Assembly (NCBI GenBank): GCA_918285425.1
Contig: CAKJZE010000050.1
Coordinates: 1 to 36,169, forward strand
Origin: Clostridiales bacterium
GTDB taxonomy: Bacteria; Bacillota; Clostridia; Christensenellales; UBA1242
DNA: 36,169 bases
Direction of reading: 5' to 3'
The first letter of the stretch is position 1; every line of letters begins with the position of its first letter. A program made the translations under genes and the position numbers. Below the pieces are notes generated by a model. The model had not been told where the DNA came from. It did not search any database and saw only the letters and a list, made by a program, of their open reading frames with translations. This document shows, piece after piece, positions 18,384 to 27,153 of this stretch.

Positions 18384-18458
18384 TGGAGCTGATGGCGGGA
18401 ATCGAACCCGCGACCACCACCTTACCAAGGTGGTGCTCTACCTCTGAGCCACATCAGC
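18384..18458 (-). tRNA. tRNA-Thr (GGT), CCA encoded
   Basis: Minus strand: GCTGATG...CCACC-TTGGTAA-GGTGG...GCGGG-TTCGATT-CCCGC-CATCAGC-TCCA. Confidence 0.95.
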
Positions 18459-18698
18459 ATTTTAGGGGCATAAGCCCCTGTCCTAAATTAGCATCCCATA
18501 ATGTCCTCCATATTTAGCGGTGTTTTTACTTGGTTTTTCCTTACCAATATTTGACGGACTAGCCATCTTGTCTGTCATCAAACTTTTGCATAAATATCCT
18601 TCTTATACAATTATTTTTATCATACTTTATGCTTTTATATAATATCATATGCATAATAAAATTTCAAGGATTTTTTATTTTATTTTGCCATTTTAATA

Positions 18699-19250
18699 TT
18701 AAACCATTGCCGCATACATTGCAAGTTTTAAACTTATTTTTTTGTTCTTAACAAACTTTTTCAAATCTTTTATTTTGACAATTTGTACATTTATGTCCTC
18801 ATGATCCTGCAAATCCTGTTGACCTATTTTTTCAATTTCCGCCAAATACACAACAGAATTTTCATCGGTAAGACCATCACTTGAGTATGCTTTATCGCAA
18901 AAAAGTTGAAGCTTAACATTACCTTCTGCTCCAATTTCTTCTTTAAGCTCACGAACCGCAGCTGTTTCAAGGTCTTCCCCATCTTCAACAAGTCCAGCAG
19001 GAAAAGAATAGACATAATCATTTATCGGATATCGAAACTCTTTTGTGATAACCACACACTTATCACCATCTTTATCAGCCCAAAGCGGAATAATATTTAC
19101 CGCATCAATTTTGTCATTTTTGTTTTTAACAGAAAGCTCTGTTTCATTTCGCCTTGAAGCAATAGTCCAAAGAGCACCATTTTCGTACTCAAGCTTGTAC
19201 ATATTGATATATTTGTTATCAGTTTGTTTTGTTATCTTATTTACTTTCAT
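18699..19250 (-). CDS. NUDIX hydrolase (ADP-ribose pyrophosphatase-like)
   Basis: Nudix box GLVEDGEDLETAAVRELKEEIGA. The likely start is MKVNK; the ORF is open to 19262. Confidence 0.9.
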   Translation of the reverse strand: MKVNKITKQTDNKYINMYKLEYENGALWTIASRRNETELSVKNKNDKIDAVNIIPLWADKDGDKCVVITKEFRYPINDYVYSFPAGLVEDGEDLETAAVRELKEEIGAEGNVKLQLFCDKAYSSDGLTDENSVVYLAEIEKIGQQDLQDHEDINVQIVKIKDLKKFVKNKKISLKLAMYAAMV

Positions 19251-19410
19251 AATCACACCCAAACAAAGATATACAACAAAAAATCTGAAAATGCAAACAA
19301 TGTGATAACATTTTTTAATTTAGTTGAATATAACAAATTTATAATTTTTTAATTATTATTATGAATAATAAATTTTTTATGGTATATTCAAATCAGAGGT
19401 GAAAAAATAG

Positions 19411-21051
19411 ATGAAAAGTGATATTGAAATTGCAAGAAGCAAAAAAATGCAAAAAATTGAAGTCATTGCTGAAAAACTGCATATAAAAGCAACTAATTTG
19501 ATCAAATACGGTGACTATAAAGCCAAAATAGACATAAAGTCAAAACAAAAACATGGCAAACTTATATTGGTAACTGCAATAAACCCAACAAAAGCAGGAA
19601 ATGGAAAAACAACAGTTTCCATAGGACTTGCAGATGCTTTTGCGTTGAAAAATAAGAGCGTTTGTCTTGCCCTTCGTGAGCCTTCGCTTGGCCCAGTTTT
19701 TGGTATGAAGGGTGGCGCAACTGGTGGCGGATATAGCCAAGTTGTACCTATGGAAGACATCAACTTGCACTTTAATGGAGATTTCCATGCAATCACAAGT
19801 GCAAACAACCTGCTTTGTGCAAATATTGACAATCACATTTTCCAAGGAAACAGCCTTGATATTGACCCTGACACCGTGATGTTTAACAGATGTATGGACA
19901 TGAACGACCGTGCTCTTCGTGATTTTACAATCAACAGCAGCTATCAACGTAAAGAAAAATTTAATATCACTGCAGCATCAGAAATAATGGCAATCATGTG
20001 CCTTGCAACTGACATCGTTGACCTTAAAGAAAGGCTTGGTGGAATTATGGTTGCACTTAATCACAAAGGTGAGCCAGTCTATGCCCGCGATCTTAAAGTT
20101 GAGAACGCAATGGCAATACTTCTCAAAGATGCCCTGAAACCTAACCTTGTACAAACCTTGACAGGCACACCAGCAATTGTGCACCTTGGGCCTTTTGCAA
20201 ATATTGCTCATGGTTGCAACAGCATAGTTGCAACAAAAACAGCAATGAGCCTTGCAAAATACACTATCACCGAAGCAGGATTTGGAAGTGACCTTGGCGC
20301 AGAAAAGTTTTTAGATGTCAAATGCAGAATTGCAGGACTTAAACCTGACTGTGTTGTTTTGGTTGCAACTATTCCTGCACTTAAACTTCATGGTGGTGCA
20401 AAAGATGATCCAACCCTTCGCACAGAGAACCTTGAAAAACTGCAAAATGGTATCCCGCACCTTGTAAAACACATCAAAAATATGACAGAAGTTTATAAAG
20501 TACCAACAGTTGTAACGCTGAACAAATACGCAAGTGACACACAAAAAGAAATAGCCCTTGTCAAAAAACTTGTTGCACCTTATGCAAAAGTGGTTGTTAA
20601 CAATGTCTGGGGCAAAGGTGGTAAAGGTGCAATTGAACTTGCAGACGAAGTGATAAAAAAATGCAATCAAGAAAACAACTTCACTTACTGCTATGGCCTT
20701 ACCGATTCAATAGAAACAAAAATTGAAAAAATCGTCACAAAAATATATGGCGGCAAAGGTGCTGCTTACAGTGAAAAAGCAAAAGAAAAGCTTAAAATAA
20801 TAAAAAAATTACATTTAACAGAATATCCTGTGATTATTGCAAAAACTCAGTTTAGCTTGACCGACAACAAAAATATCATGGGCGCTCCAAAAGATTTTGA
20901 GGTTTATGTCAATGACCTTGAAATTAAAACTGGTTCAAAATTCATTGTCGCAATCTGTGGCAGCATGATGCTTATGCCAGGACTTTCTGCTCATCCAGCA
21001 AGCGAATGCATGACCATTGATGAAAACGGCAAAGTTGACGGTATTTATTGA
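19411..21051 (+). CDS. fhs: Formate--tetrahydrofolate ligase
   Basis: ITAINPTKAGNGKTTVSIGLADA, LREPSLGPVFGMKGGATGGGYSQVVPMEDINLHFNGDFHAI; full length. Confidence 0.97.
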   Translation: MKSDIEIARSKKMQKIEVIAEKLHIKATNLIKYGDYKAKIDIKSKQKHGKLILVTAINPTKAGNGKTTVSIGLADAFALKNKSVCLALREPSLGPVFGMKGGATGGGYSQVVPMEDINLHFNGDFHAITSANNLLCANIDNHIFQGNSLDIDPDTVMFNRCMDMNDRALRDFTINSSYQRKEKFNITAASEIMAIMCLATDIVDLKERLGGIMVALNHKGEPVYARDLKVENAMAILLKDALKPNLVQTLTGTPAIVHLGPFANIAHGCNSIVATKTAMSLAKYTITEAGFGSDLGAEKFLDVKCRIAGLKPDCVVLVATIPALKLHGGAKDDPTLRTENLEKLQNGIPHLVKHIKNMTEVYKVPTVVTLNKYASDTQKEIALVKKLVAPYAKVVVNNVWGKGGKGAIELADEVIKKCNQENNFTYCYGLTDSIETKIEKIVTKIYGGKGAAYSEKAKEKLKIIKKLHLTEYPVIIAKTQFSLTDNKNIMGAPKDFEVYVNDLEIKTGSKFIVAICGSMMLMPGLSAHPASECMTIDENGKVDGIY

Positions 21052-21077
21052 TAATTAAAATAAATATAATATGCAAA

Positions 21078-21111
21078 TAAAAAATAGAGCAATGTGTTGC
21101 TCTATTTTTTG
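21078..21111. terminator. Bidirectional terminator between convergent genes
   Basis: AAAATAGAGCAAtgtgTTGCTCTATTTTTT. Confidence 0.8.
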
Positions 21112-21113
21112 TA

Positions 21114-21320
21114 TTAAAAGTAAAATAATTCTTCAAACTTTTTGTCAAGCACCAAACATATTAAAAGTGCAAGCTTCGCACTGGGATTAAAAGTTCCATT
21201 TTCAACAGCAATTATTGTTTGTCTTGTTGTAGAAGTCTTTTTTGCAAGTTCTTCTTGGCTGAGCCCAATTTTTTGCCTGAATTCCTTTATTCTGTTGTTA
21301 AGTTTAAGTGTCTTATCCAT
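21114..21320 (-). CDS. XRE-family HTH transcriptional regulator
   Basis: NNRIKEFRQKIGLSQEELAKKTSTTRQTIIAVENGTFNPSAKLALLICLVLDKKFEELF. Confidence 0.93.
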   Translation of the reverse strand: MDKTLKLNNRIKEFRQKIGLSQEELAKKTSTTRQTIIAVENGTFNPSAKLALLICLVLDKKFEELFYF

Positions 21321-21661
21321 TAAATTATACCTACATTGTAAAGAATATAAACGACCAGCATTGCGATTGCACCAACAGCCTCAAGTACTGCACCAATAAG
21401 CACTTGCCAAGGTCTTTTTGCCTTGAAATATTGCATAAAGTAAAGCACGCTTGCCCAAGTGAAACAAACCATACCAAGAACATAGATGCTTGTGAAATGC
21501 CCAAGCGCACCTTCCACAATCATAAGCGCAACAGCAAGCACACCGGCAACAATAAGTGCAATCCAATTCCCTGAATTGACCTTTTGTTTTTCTGCCTCAC
21601 CAACAACAGCCTTTTTCTTTGAAGCCTCTTTCAAAACATCTTCTTTTTTCATTTCTTCCAT
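21320..21661 (-). CDS. Small membrane protein cotranscribed with the XRE regulator
   Basis: Charged N-terminus then about three hydrophobic helices; overlaps the regulator gene; AGGAGG RBS. Confidence 0.8.
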   Translation of the reverse strand: MEEMKKEDVLKEASKKKAVVGEAEKQKVNSGNWIALIVAGVLAVALMIVEGALGHFTSIYVLGMVCFTWASVLYFMQYFKAKRPWQVLIGAVLEAVGAIAMLVVYILYNVGII

Positions 21662-21681
21662 AATATAACCTCCTTTTATTA

Positions 21682-21699
21682 TGTAAAGTTTTCTTTACA
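21682..21699. promoter_or_regulatory. Operator palindrome O1
   Basis: TGTAAAG-TTTT-CTTTACA (18 bp). Confidence 0.8.
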
Positions 21700-21704
21700 C
21701 TCTT

Positions 21705-21733
21705 ATTATATTACAGAAAAATAAAAATGTAAA
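21705..21733 (-). promoter_or_regulatory. Promoter of the membrane protein-XRE operon
   Basis: Minus-strand TTTACA (21728-21733, inside O2) - 17 nt - TATAAT (21705-21710). Confidence 0.75.
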
Positions 21734-21745
21734 GTATTCTTTACA
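21728..21745. promoter_or_regulatory. Operator palindrome O2
   Basis: TGTAAAG-TATT-CTTTACA, extendable to 28 bp (AAAAATGTAAAG...CTTTACATTTTT). Confidence 0.8.
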
Positions 21746-21777
21746 TTTTTATCAAATATTTTTTTATTTATTATTAT

Positions 21778-22836
21778 TCATTTTTGTTGGTTAAACATAT
21801 TTATTTCTTTATATATATAACTTACTGCCTTATCTAAAACTTTATCTTTATTACTACTTATTTCATCTATTGTCAATTTAACTGGCACATCTGGTTGGAT
21901 TGCCCCTTCGTAACCAAAAGTTTTGCTAAAATCCCACAACCTTATTGAAACCGAAAATGTTTTTCCATCAACCTCAAGAAGCTTAGTATATCCATAAGAT
22001 TTAGCTGCACCACCTGTTGGTTGACCTATCAATGGAGTATTAAATTCTTTTTTAAATCTAGCTACTGCAAATCGTCCAGATGAAATTACACCATTATTTA
22101 TTAAAAGTACTCCTTGAAGATTTTTATTCCTTACTAAATTCTGAAAAGGATTTAGGATTTCAGAACTACCACCCATATTATTTCTTACATCCAGAATATA
22201 AAATTGTAAATGTTTTTTTTCCACTTGCTTTTTTATGTCTTTGACAAAATCTTTAAATTTATAATTTGGATTTTCAATACATGCTGTATATCTGACATAC
22301 AAAATATCATTATTAATAATTTTGAATTCATATGGATCCCTATTCTCTTTATTGAAACTTGTGCGTATATTTATAGGAATTTTATCCCCACTTTCTAATT
22401 CAATAATGTCAGCAATCTTCAGCATTTCCCATACATAATGATTATTAATAAAATCATTTATAAGCACATTACGCCATTCAATAGTCTCAAAATTTATTAT
22501 GTTTTCTAATCTGAAAATTATTCCTTTACTTTTTATATTACCAAATTTTACGATTTCTTTCCATTTGTTTTTATAAAAAACATAAAATTTATTTTCTAAG
22601 AATGTAATTTTTTCTTTAATAAGAATATAAGGGATTTTATAAGAAGTGTGTGCATCTTTAAAAAGGGCAAACAATTTTAAAAGTTCATAATCAAACTCCC
22701 TAGAAGAAAGTTCATCTATATTTTTTATATTATTTACATACTTAACAACATCTTCTTTAGTAATATCATGGTATAAATTTACATGTTCTTTTTGCAGTAC
22801 CGACAATATATCATTCAATATTTTGCTATTTTTCAT
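21778..22836 (-). CDS. S41-family (C-terminal-processing-like) peptidase without evident signal peptide
   Basis: LDVRNNMGGSSEI, LINNGVISSGRFAVARFK, GQPTGGAAKSYG. Confidence 0.8.
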   Translation of the reverse strand: MKNSKILNDILSVLQKEHVNLYHDITKEDVVKYVNNIKNIDELSSREFDYELLKLFALFKDAHTSYKIPYILIKEKITFLENKFYVFYKNKWKEIVKFGNIKSKGIIFRLENIINFETIEWRNVLINDFINNHYVWEMLKIADIIELESGDKIPINIRTSFNKENRDPYEFKIINNDILYVRYTACIENPNYKFKDFVKDIKKQVEKKHLQFYILDVRNNMGGSSEILNPFQNLVRNKNLQGVLLINNGVISSGRFAVARFKKEFNTPLIGQPTGGAAKSYGYTKLLEVDGKTFSVSIRLWDFSKTFGYEGAIQPDVPVKLTIDEISSNKDKVLDKAVSYIYKEINMFNQQK

Positions 22837-22955
22837 ATTTGTTACCCACTACAAACATTATATCATAATAAACATATAAAGTAAATTTTTAAATTAATTT
22901 ATATTTCTCTAATATTTTATTTAAACAAATATATGGCAAATTTTACTTTCAGAAG

Positions 22956-23028
22956 AAGGCATAAGAAAAATCCACATAGGTGCGTATTTTCATACGTAAC
23001 TATGCGGATTTTTTTGAAATAACAAAAT
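22956..23028 (-). repeat. Structured intergenic repeat, copy 1 (also a plausible SDR terminator)
   Basis: AAGGCATAAGAAAAATCCACATAGGTGCGTATTTTCATACGTAACTATGCGGATTTTTTTGAAATAACAAAAT; hairpin directly downstream of the SDR stop. Confidence 0.9.
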
Positions 23029-23038
23029 ATTTTTTATT

Positions 23039-23773
23039 CTAGATTAACAATATGCCGCCATTAACATTAATGTCTTCGCCTGTAATATAACCTGACTCTT
23101 CTTTACAAAGAAATGTCACAAGATTTGCAACGTCTTCAGGCTTGCCAAGTCTTCCAGATGGATTTTTACTTGAAATAGTTTCAATTTCCTCCTTTGTACA
23201 TATTTCCAATGTGTGTGGCGTAAGTGTCAATGATGCACAAACAGTATTTACTTTTATGTTGTATTTCGCATATTCCAGTGCAAGAACCTTTGTCATCATA
23301 ACTGTTCCAGCCTCGGCAACAGAATAGCCCATCATACCATCAAAAAATGGCTTATATGCAAAACGAGATGCAATATTTACAATTCTTCCACTCTTTGATT
23401 TCTTTAAAAGTGGTATTGCATATTTTGAGCAAATCATTTTACCAAATAAGTTTACATCAAGCACTTTTCTTATTTCGTCAATAGTCAAAACGTCAAAAGG
23501 TTTTTCAATGCTTATTCCTGCAACATTAATAAGAAAATCACATTTCTTCTGCCCAGCAAAAAATTTTTTAACATCTTCTTCATTTGATATATCAACATTA
23601 TAAGTATCAAATTTACCAAATTTTGATAATTCTTTCTTTACTTTCTGTGCTTTTTTATCATCTTTTGCATACAATGTGATAACATCAACACCCTGCTTCA
23701 GAAATTGTTTTGATATTTCATATCCAAGACCACCATTTCCACCAACAACTATAGCAACTTTTTTATTTTCCAT
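23039..23773 (-). CDS. Short-chain dehydrogenase/reductase (FabG-like)
   Basis: VVGGNGGLGYEISKQF, NVAGIS, YSVAEAG in place of the YxxxK block, C-terminal GYITGEDINVNGGILL. Confidence 0.9.
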   Translation of the reverse strand: MENKKVAIVVGGNGGLGYEISKQFLKQGVDVITLYAKDDKKAQKVKKELSKFGKFDTYNVDISNEEDVKKFFAGQKKCDFLINVAGISIEKPFDVLTIDEIRKVLDVNLFGKMICSKYAIPLLKKSKSGRIVNIASRFAYKPFFDGMMGYSVAEAGTVMMTKVLALEYAKYNIKVNTVCASLTLTPHTLEICTKEEIETISSKNPSGRLGKPEDVANLVTFLCKEESGYITGEDINVNGGILLI

Positions 23774-23910
23774 TATTTATCTCCTACGTATATATTATAT
23801 CATACAAAATTAAACTTGTATATAATTTAATACTATTTTTATAATAAGATTACTTCTTTACTAACGTCAGTTCAACTCAACCAATTTACGGCAAAGTTTG
23901 CATGCAGAAC

Positions 23911-23982
23911 AAGGCATAAGAAAAATCCACATAGGTGCGTATTTTCATACGTAACTATGCGGATTTTTTAAAATAACAAAAT
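23911..23982. repeat. Structured intergenic repeat, copy 2
   Basis: Nearly identical to copy 1 over about 72 bp; the similarity also extends weakly upstream. Confidence 0.9.
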
Positions 23983-24015
23983 TAAAAATAAAATATACTT
24001 ATTCTTATAACATTT

Positions 24016-24139
24016 TTTAGGGTGAAGTTTGCGTATATAACAAGGCAACAAAAAATCGCGACGCTCGATTTTATTTTCATAAATGAGTGTGTCGCGATTT
24101 TGTAGTTAACGCAGTTAGCGATGTAAATTTCGCCCTAAA
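24016..24139. repeat. Structured intergenic repeat, copy 3 (divergent stem sequence)
   Basis: Outer inverted repeat TTTAGGGTGAAGTTTGC/GTAAATTTCGCCCTAAA; inner AAAATCGCGAC.../GTCGCGATTTT; 5' leader shared with copies 1 and 2 (GAAGTTTGC...AACAAGGCA). Confidence 0.75.
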
Positions 24140-26954
24140 TTTTTATTCTTTCAAAAATTGAATAAATCACATTAATCAACGTTGGCGAAATAATTGCAAG
24201 TATAACAATATATAACTTTTGTGTTAAATCAGTTACACCAAGCTGGAAGAAATTGACTGGATTTATAACTATTCCAAGGAAACAAAGCGTAGCCATAACT
24301 ATAAATAACAAGGTTGTCAAAACTGTCCAAGGTTTGCAAAGTCTCATCAAAAGTCCAAGGCCTGTAAATGTTAAAGTGATTGCACACATTGTACTTATAA
24401 GTGCTTGAATTTCTGTTCCTGAAATTGTACCATTTGTAAGGTAAACAAACAGATATACAGCACCAATATTAAGAAGCAATGTTATTGCGCCAGGAAGGGC
24501 ATTTCTGATAAGATTATAGATAAATTTGCCTTGCACTTGATTGTCATTTGGCAGAAACGCCAAGAAGAACGAAGGTATGCCAATAACACAAGTTTCCATT
24601 AAGATAAGTTGAGTTGTTGACAAAGGATAAGGTGTTTGCAAAATTAAAGTCACAATGCTGAAGATGATTGTAAATATTGTCTTCATAAAGAAGAGTGATG
24701 AGGATTTTTGAACGTTGTTAATAACCCTTCTTCCTTCCAAAACTGTGGCTGGCATACTGCCAAAGTCAGAGTTTAAAAGCACCATGTGAGAAACACTTCT
24801 TACAGCTTCCGAACCACTTGCCATTGCTATTGAGCAATCTGCTTCTTTCAAGGCAAGAATATCATTTACACCATCACCTGTCATGGCAACAGTATTGCCG
24901 GCAGTCTTAATGGCTTTTATCAATATTGCTTTCTGTTCTGGAGTAACACGGCCAAACACAGTATATTTGTTTGCCGCAGCCATAACCTGTTTTTCATTAA
25001 GACCTTCAAGATTGATAAATGATTCAGTGTTATCCACACCCACACGTTTTGCAATCTCTGCAACAGTGAGTGGATTATCACCTGAAATTATTTTTACTTT
25101 TACGCCATTATTTTTAAACCATGCAATAGTGGATATTGCATCATCACGGATTTTATCTTCCAAAATAAGCAATGCAATTGGAGTTCTGTTTGATGGTGGA
25201 TTGTCTTTAATTATATTGTTTGTTGAATGTGCCAAAAGCATAACTCTGTAACCGTCTTTTGCGTATTGTTCAATCATGTTTTTGATTTTTTCATCGTCCA
25301 TGTTTGGCATAACAAACTCTGGTGCACCCATGATATAGGTTCCTGCGTTTTCAAAAGTTACTGCACTTAACTTTCTTGTTGAAGAGAAAGGAATAGTTGC
25401 AATTGGCTTAAGCTCTTTATTGTAACCAAAATAGTTGATAAGTGCCTGACTTGTTTGGTTGTTATCTCCAAGTGCTGAAAGCATGCTTCCCATAACTCTT
25501 TTCAAAGTAAAGTTTGTGTTGTTGAGTTGCAAACAGTTATATACCTTCATGGTACCGTCAGTGATTGTCCCAGTTTTATCAAGGCAAAGCACATTTACGC
25601 GGGCAAGCATTTCAACGCAATAAAGGTCTTGCACAAGTGCTTGGCGACGAGCAAGCTTGATGACAGACACAGTCAAAGCAACTGAACAAAGCAAGAACAT
25701 GCCTGCTGGAATCATACCTATAATTGAGCCTGCTGTCTGTGTGATAGTTTTAGTAACAGATTCAGTGGTGCGATAGTTGTTAAGATACATTAAAATTGCA
25801 ATTGGAATTATTATCATACCAATAACTTTAATGATTGCTTTAAGTGAATTGAAAAGTTCACTTTTTGGACGCTTATATTGCTTTGCTTTTGCCGCAAGCT
25901 GTTGAATATAGTTGTTTGAAGCAACCTTCTCCACCCTTGCCTTGCAAGATCCACTTACCACAAAAGAGCCAGCATAGATCACATCACCTGTCTTTTTCTT
26001 TATTGGCAAACTTTCACCAGTAAGCATACTTTCGTTTACTTCAATTTGACCTTCAACTATTCTGCTGTCTGCCACAATTTGTTTACCATTTGACAGCACG
26101 ACAATATCGTCAATAACGACCTCGTCTGTGGTGATGGTGAACTCAACTCCACCTCTTAAGACCTTAACTGCAGGGGCAGTCAAAAGACTTAATTTTTCAA
26201 TAGTCTTTTTGGCACGTATTTCTTGCACAATACCAATTGCACTGTTGACAATAATTATCACCATAAACAGACAGTTAGACCATGCACCAACACATATAAG
26301 ACTTATTGCAACAGCCAGACACAAAATGTTAAAGAATGTTACGGTGTTTTCAAAAATTATTCTTCCATAAGTTTTGACATTTTTGTTTGGAGTCGCATTT
26401 GTTTGACCTTTATTGATACGTTCTTGCACTTGGTCTTCGGTAAGACCAGTATTTGCATCAGTGCGCACACGTTTTACACGTGTTGGTTTTTTCTCTGGCT
26501 CTTGATCTTTCTTTTTAAATATTTTATTCCAAACGTTTGGCTTTTTATTTTTGTCTTTTTCTTTATCTTTTTTCTTGTCAGAAATATTTTTAGATTTATT
26601 TTCAGTTGAAACTTCCACTTCTGGCTCTTCCACCACAAGAGGTTTTGCAACCAATTCATTTTTGTTTGTATCTTCTGCTTTTTTCTCAAGTTTTTCCTCT
26701 TTTACTTTTACAGAAGAATTCCCCTCTTTCTTTTTTGCATTTTTTACATCTTCAGCAACTTTAGGGGTTTTATTTTTATCATTTTTTTCTGCAATACTTT
26801 CAGTGTTAACCAAAGGCTTTTTTTCTTCAACTTTAACTTCAGCTGCAGAAGTTTTTTCTGCTGCTTTAGTTTTTTCGTCAGCTGCACTTTTGCCTTTGTC
26901 ATTTGAAATAACATCTTCAATTTTAACTTGTTTTGAGCTGTTTTGTTTTGCCAT
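24135..26954 (-). CDS. Cation-translocating P-type ATPase with K/E-rich N-terminal extension
   Basis: MLTGES, CLDKTGTITDG, MTGDGVNDILALKEADCSIAM; about 180 aa of charged low-complexity sequence at the N-terminus. The start MAKQNSS has a GAGAGG RBS. Confidence 0.93.
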   Translation of the reverse strand: MAKQNSSKQVKIEDVISNDKGKSAADEKTKAAEKTSAAEVKVEEKKPLVNTESIAEKNDKNKTPKVAEDVKNAKKKEGNSSVKVKEEKLEKKAEDTNKNELVAKPLVVEEPEVEVSTENKSKNISDKKKDKEKDKNKKPNVWNKIFKKKDQEPEKKPTRVKRVRTDANTGLTEDQVQERINKGQTNATPNKNVKTYGRIIFENTVTFFNILCLAVAISLICVGAWSNCLFMVIIIVNSAIGIVQEIRAKKTIEKLSLLTAPAVKVLRGGVEFTITTDEVVIDDIVVLSNGKQIVADSRIVEGQIEVNESMLTGESLPIKKKTGDVIYAGSFVVSGSCKARVEKVASNNYIQQLAAKAKQYKRPKSELFNSLKAIIKVIGMIIIPIAILMYLNNYRTTESVTKTITQTAGSIIGMIPAGMFLLCSVALTVSVIKLARRQALVQDLYCVEMLARVNVLCLDKTGTITDGTMKVYNCLQLNNTNFTLKRVMGSMLSALGDNNQTSQALINYFGYNKELKPIATIPFSSTRKLSAVTFENAGTYIMGAPEFVMPNMDDEKIKNMIEQYAKDGYRVMLLAHSTNNIIKDNPPSNRTPIALLILEDKIRDDAISTIAWFKNNGVKVKIISGDNPLTVAEIAKRVGVDNTESFINLEGLNEKQVMAAANKYTVFGRVTPEQKAILIKAIKTAGNTVAMTGDGVNDILALKEADCSIAMASGSEAVRSVSHMVLLNSDFGSMPATVLEGRRVINNVQKSSSLFFMKTIFTIIFSIVTLILQTPYPLSTTQLILMETCVIGIPSFFLAFLPNDNQVQGKFIYNLIRNALPGAITLLLNIGAVYLFVYLTNGTISGTEIQALISTMCAITLTFTGLGLLMRLCKPWTVLTTLLFIVMATLCFLGIVINPVNFFQLGVTDLTQKLYIVILAIISPTLINVIYSIFERIKI

Positions 26955-27061
26955 AGCCTCTCCCATCCTCATATTATGCGGAATTCACTAGAAATATAAT
27001 ATAATAAAACACCTGAAATTGTCAACATTTTTAGGCAGAGTAATGAAATTTTAAAAAAAGG

Positions 27062-27090
27062 TTGATTTTAGGTATTATGTATGTTACAAT
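27062..27090 (+). promoter_or_regulatory. Promoter of rpsF-ssb-rpsR
   Basis: TTGATT (27062-27067) - 17 nt - TACAAT (27085-27090). Confidence 0.7.
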
Positions 27091-27104
27091 ACAATCAGTT
27101 CCTT

Positions 27105-27128
27105 GCTTGGAACTCATTTTCCAAGCCG
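27105..27128 (+). promoter_or_regulatory. Candidate S6:S18 autoregulatory leader hairpin
   Basis: GCTTGGAA-CTCATT-TTCCAAGC stem with an adjacent CCG(AA), in the rpsF 5' UTR. Confidence 0.55.
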
Positions 27129-27153
27129 AATAAGTCCATAAGGAGGTAAAGTT

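Noticed and set aside
19262-19410. Possible THF riboswitch upstream of fhs
   Set aside because: The region is A/T-rich without the conserved THF riboswitch sequence blocks or a compelling structured core.
26551-26991. 146-aa plus-strand ORF opposite the P-type ATPase N-terminus
   Set aside because: Shadow ORF from K/E-rich coding on the opposite strand (S/F-rich translation).
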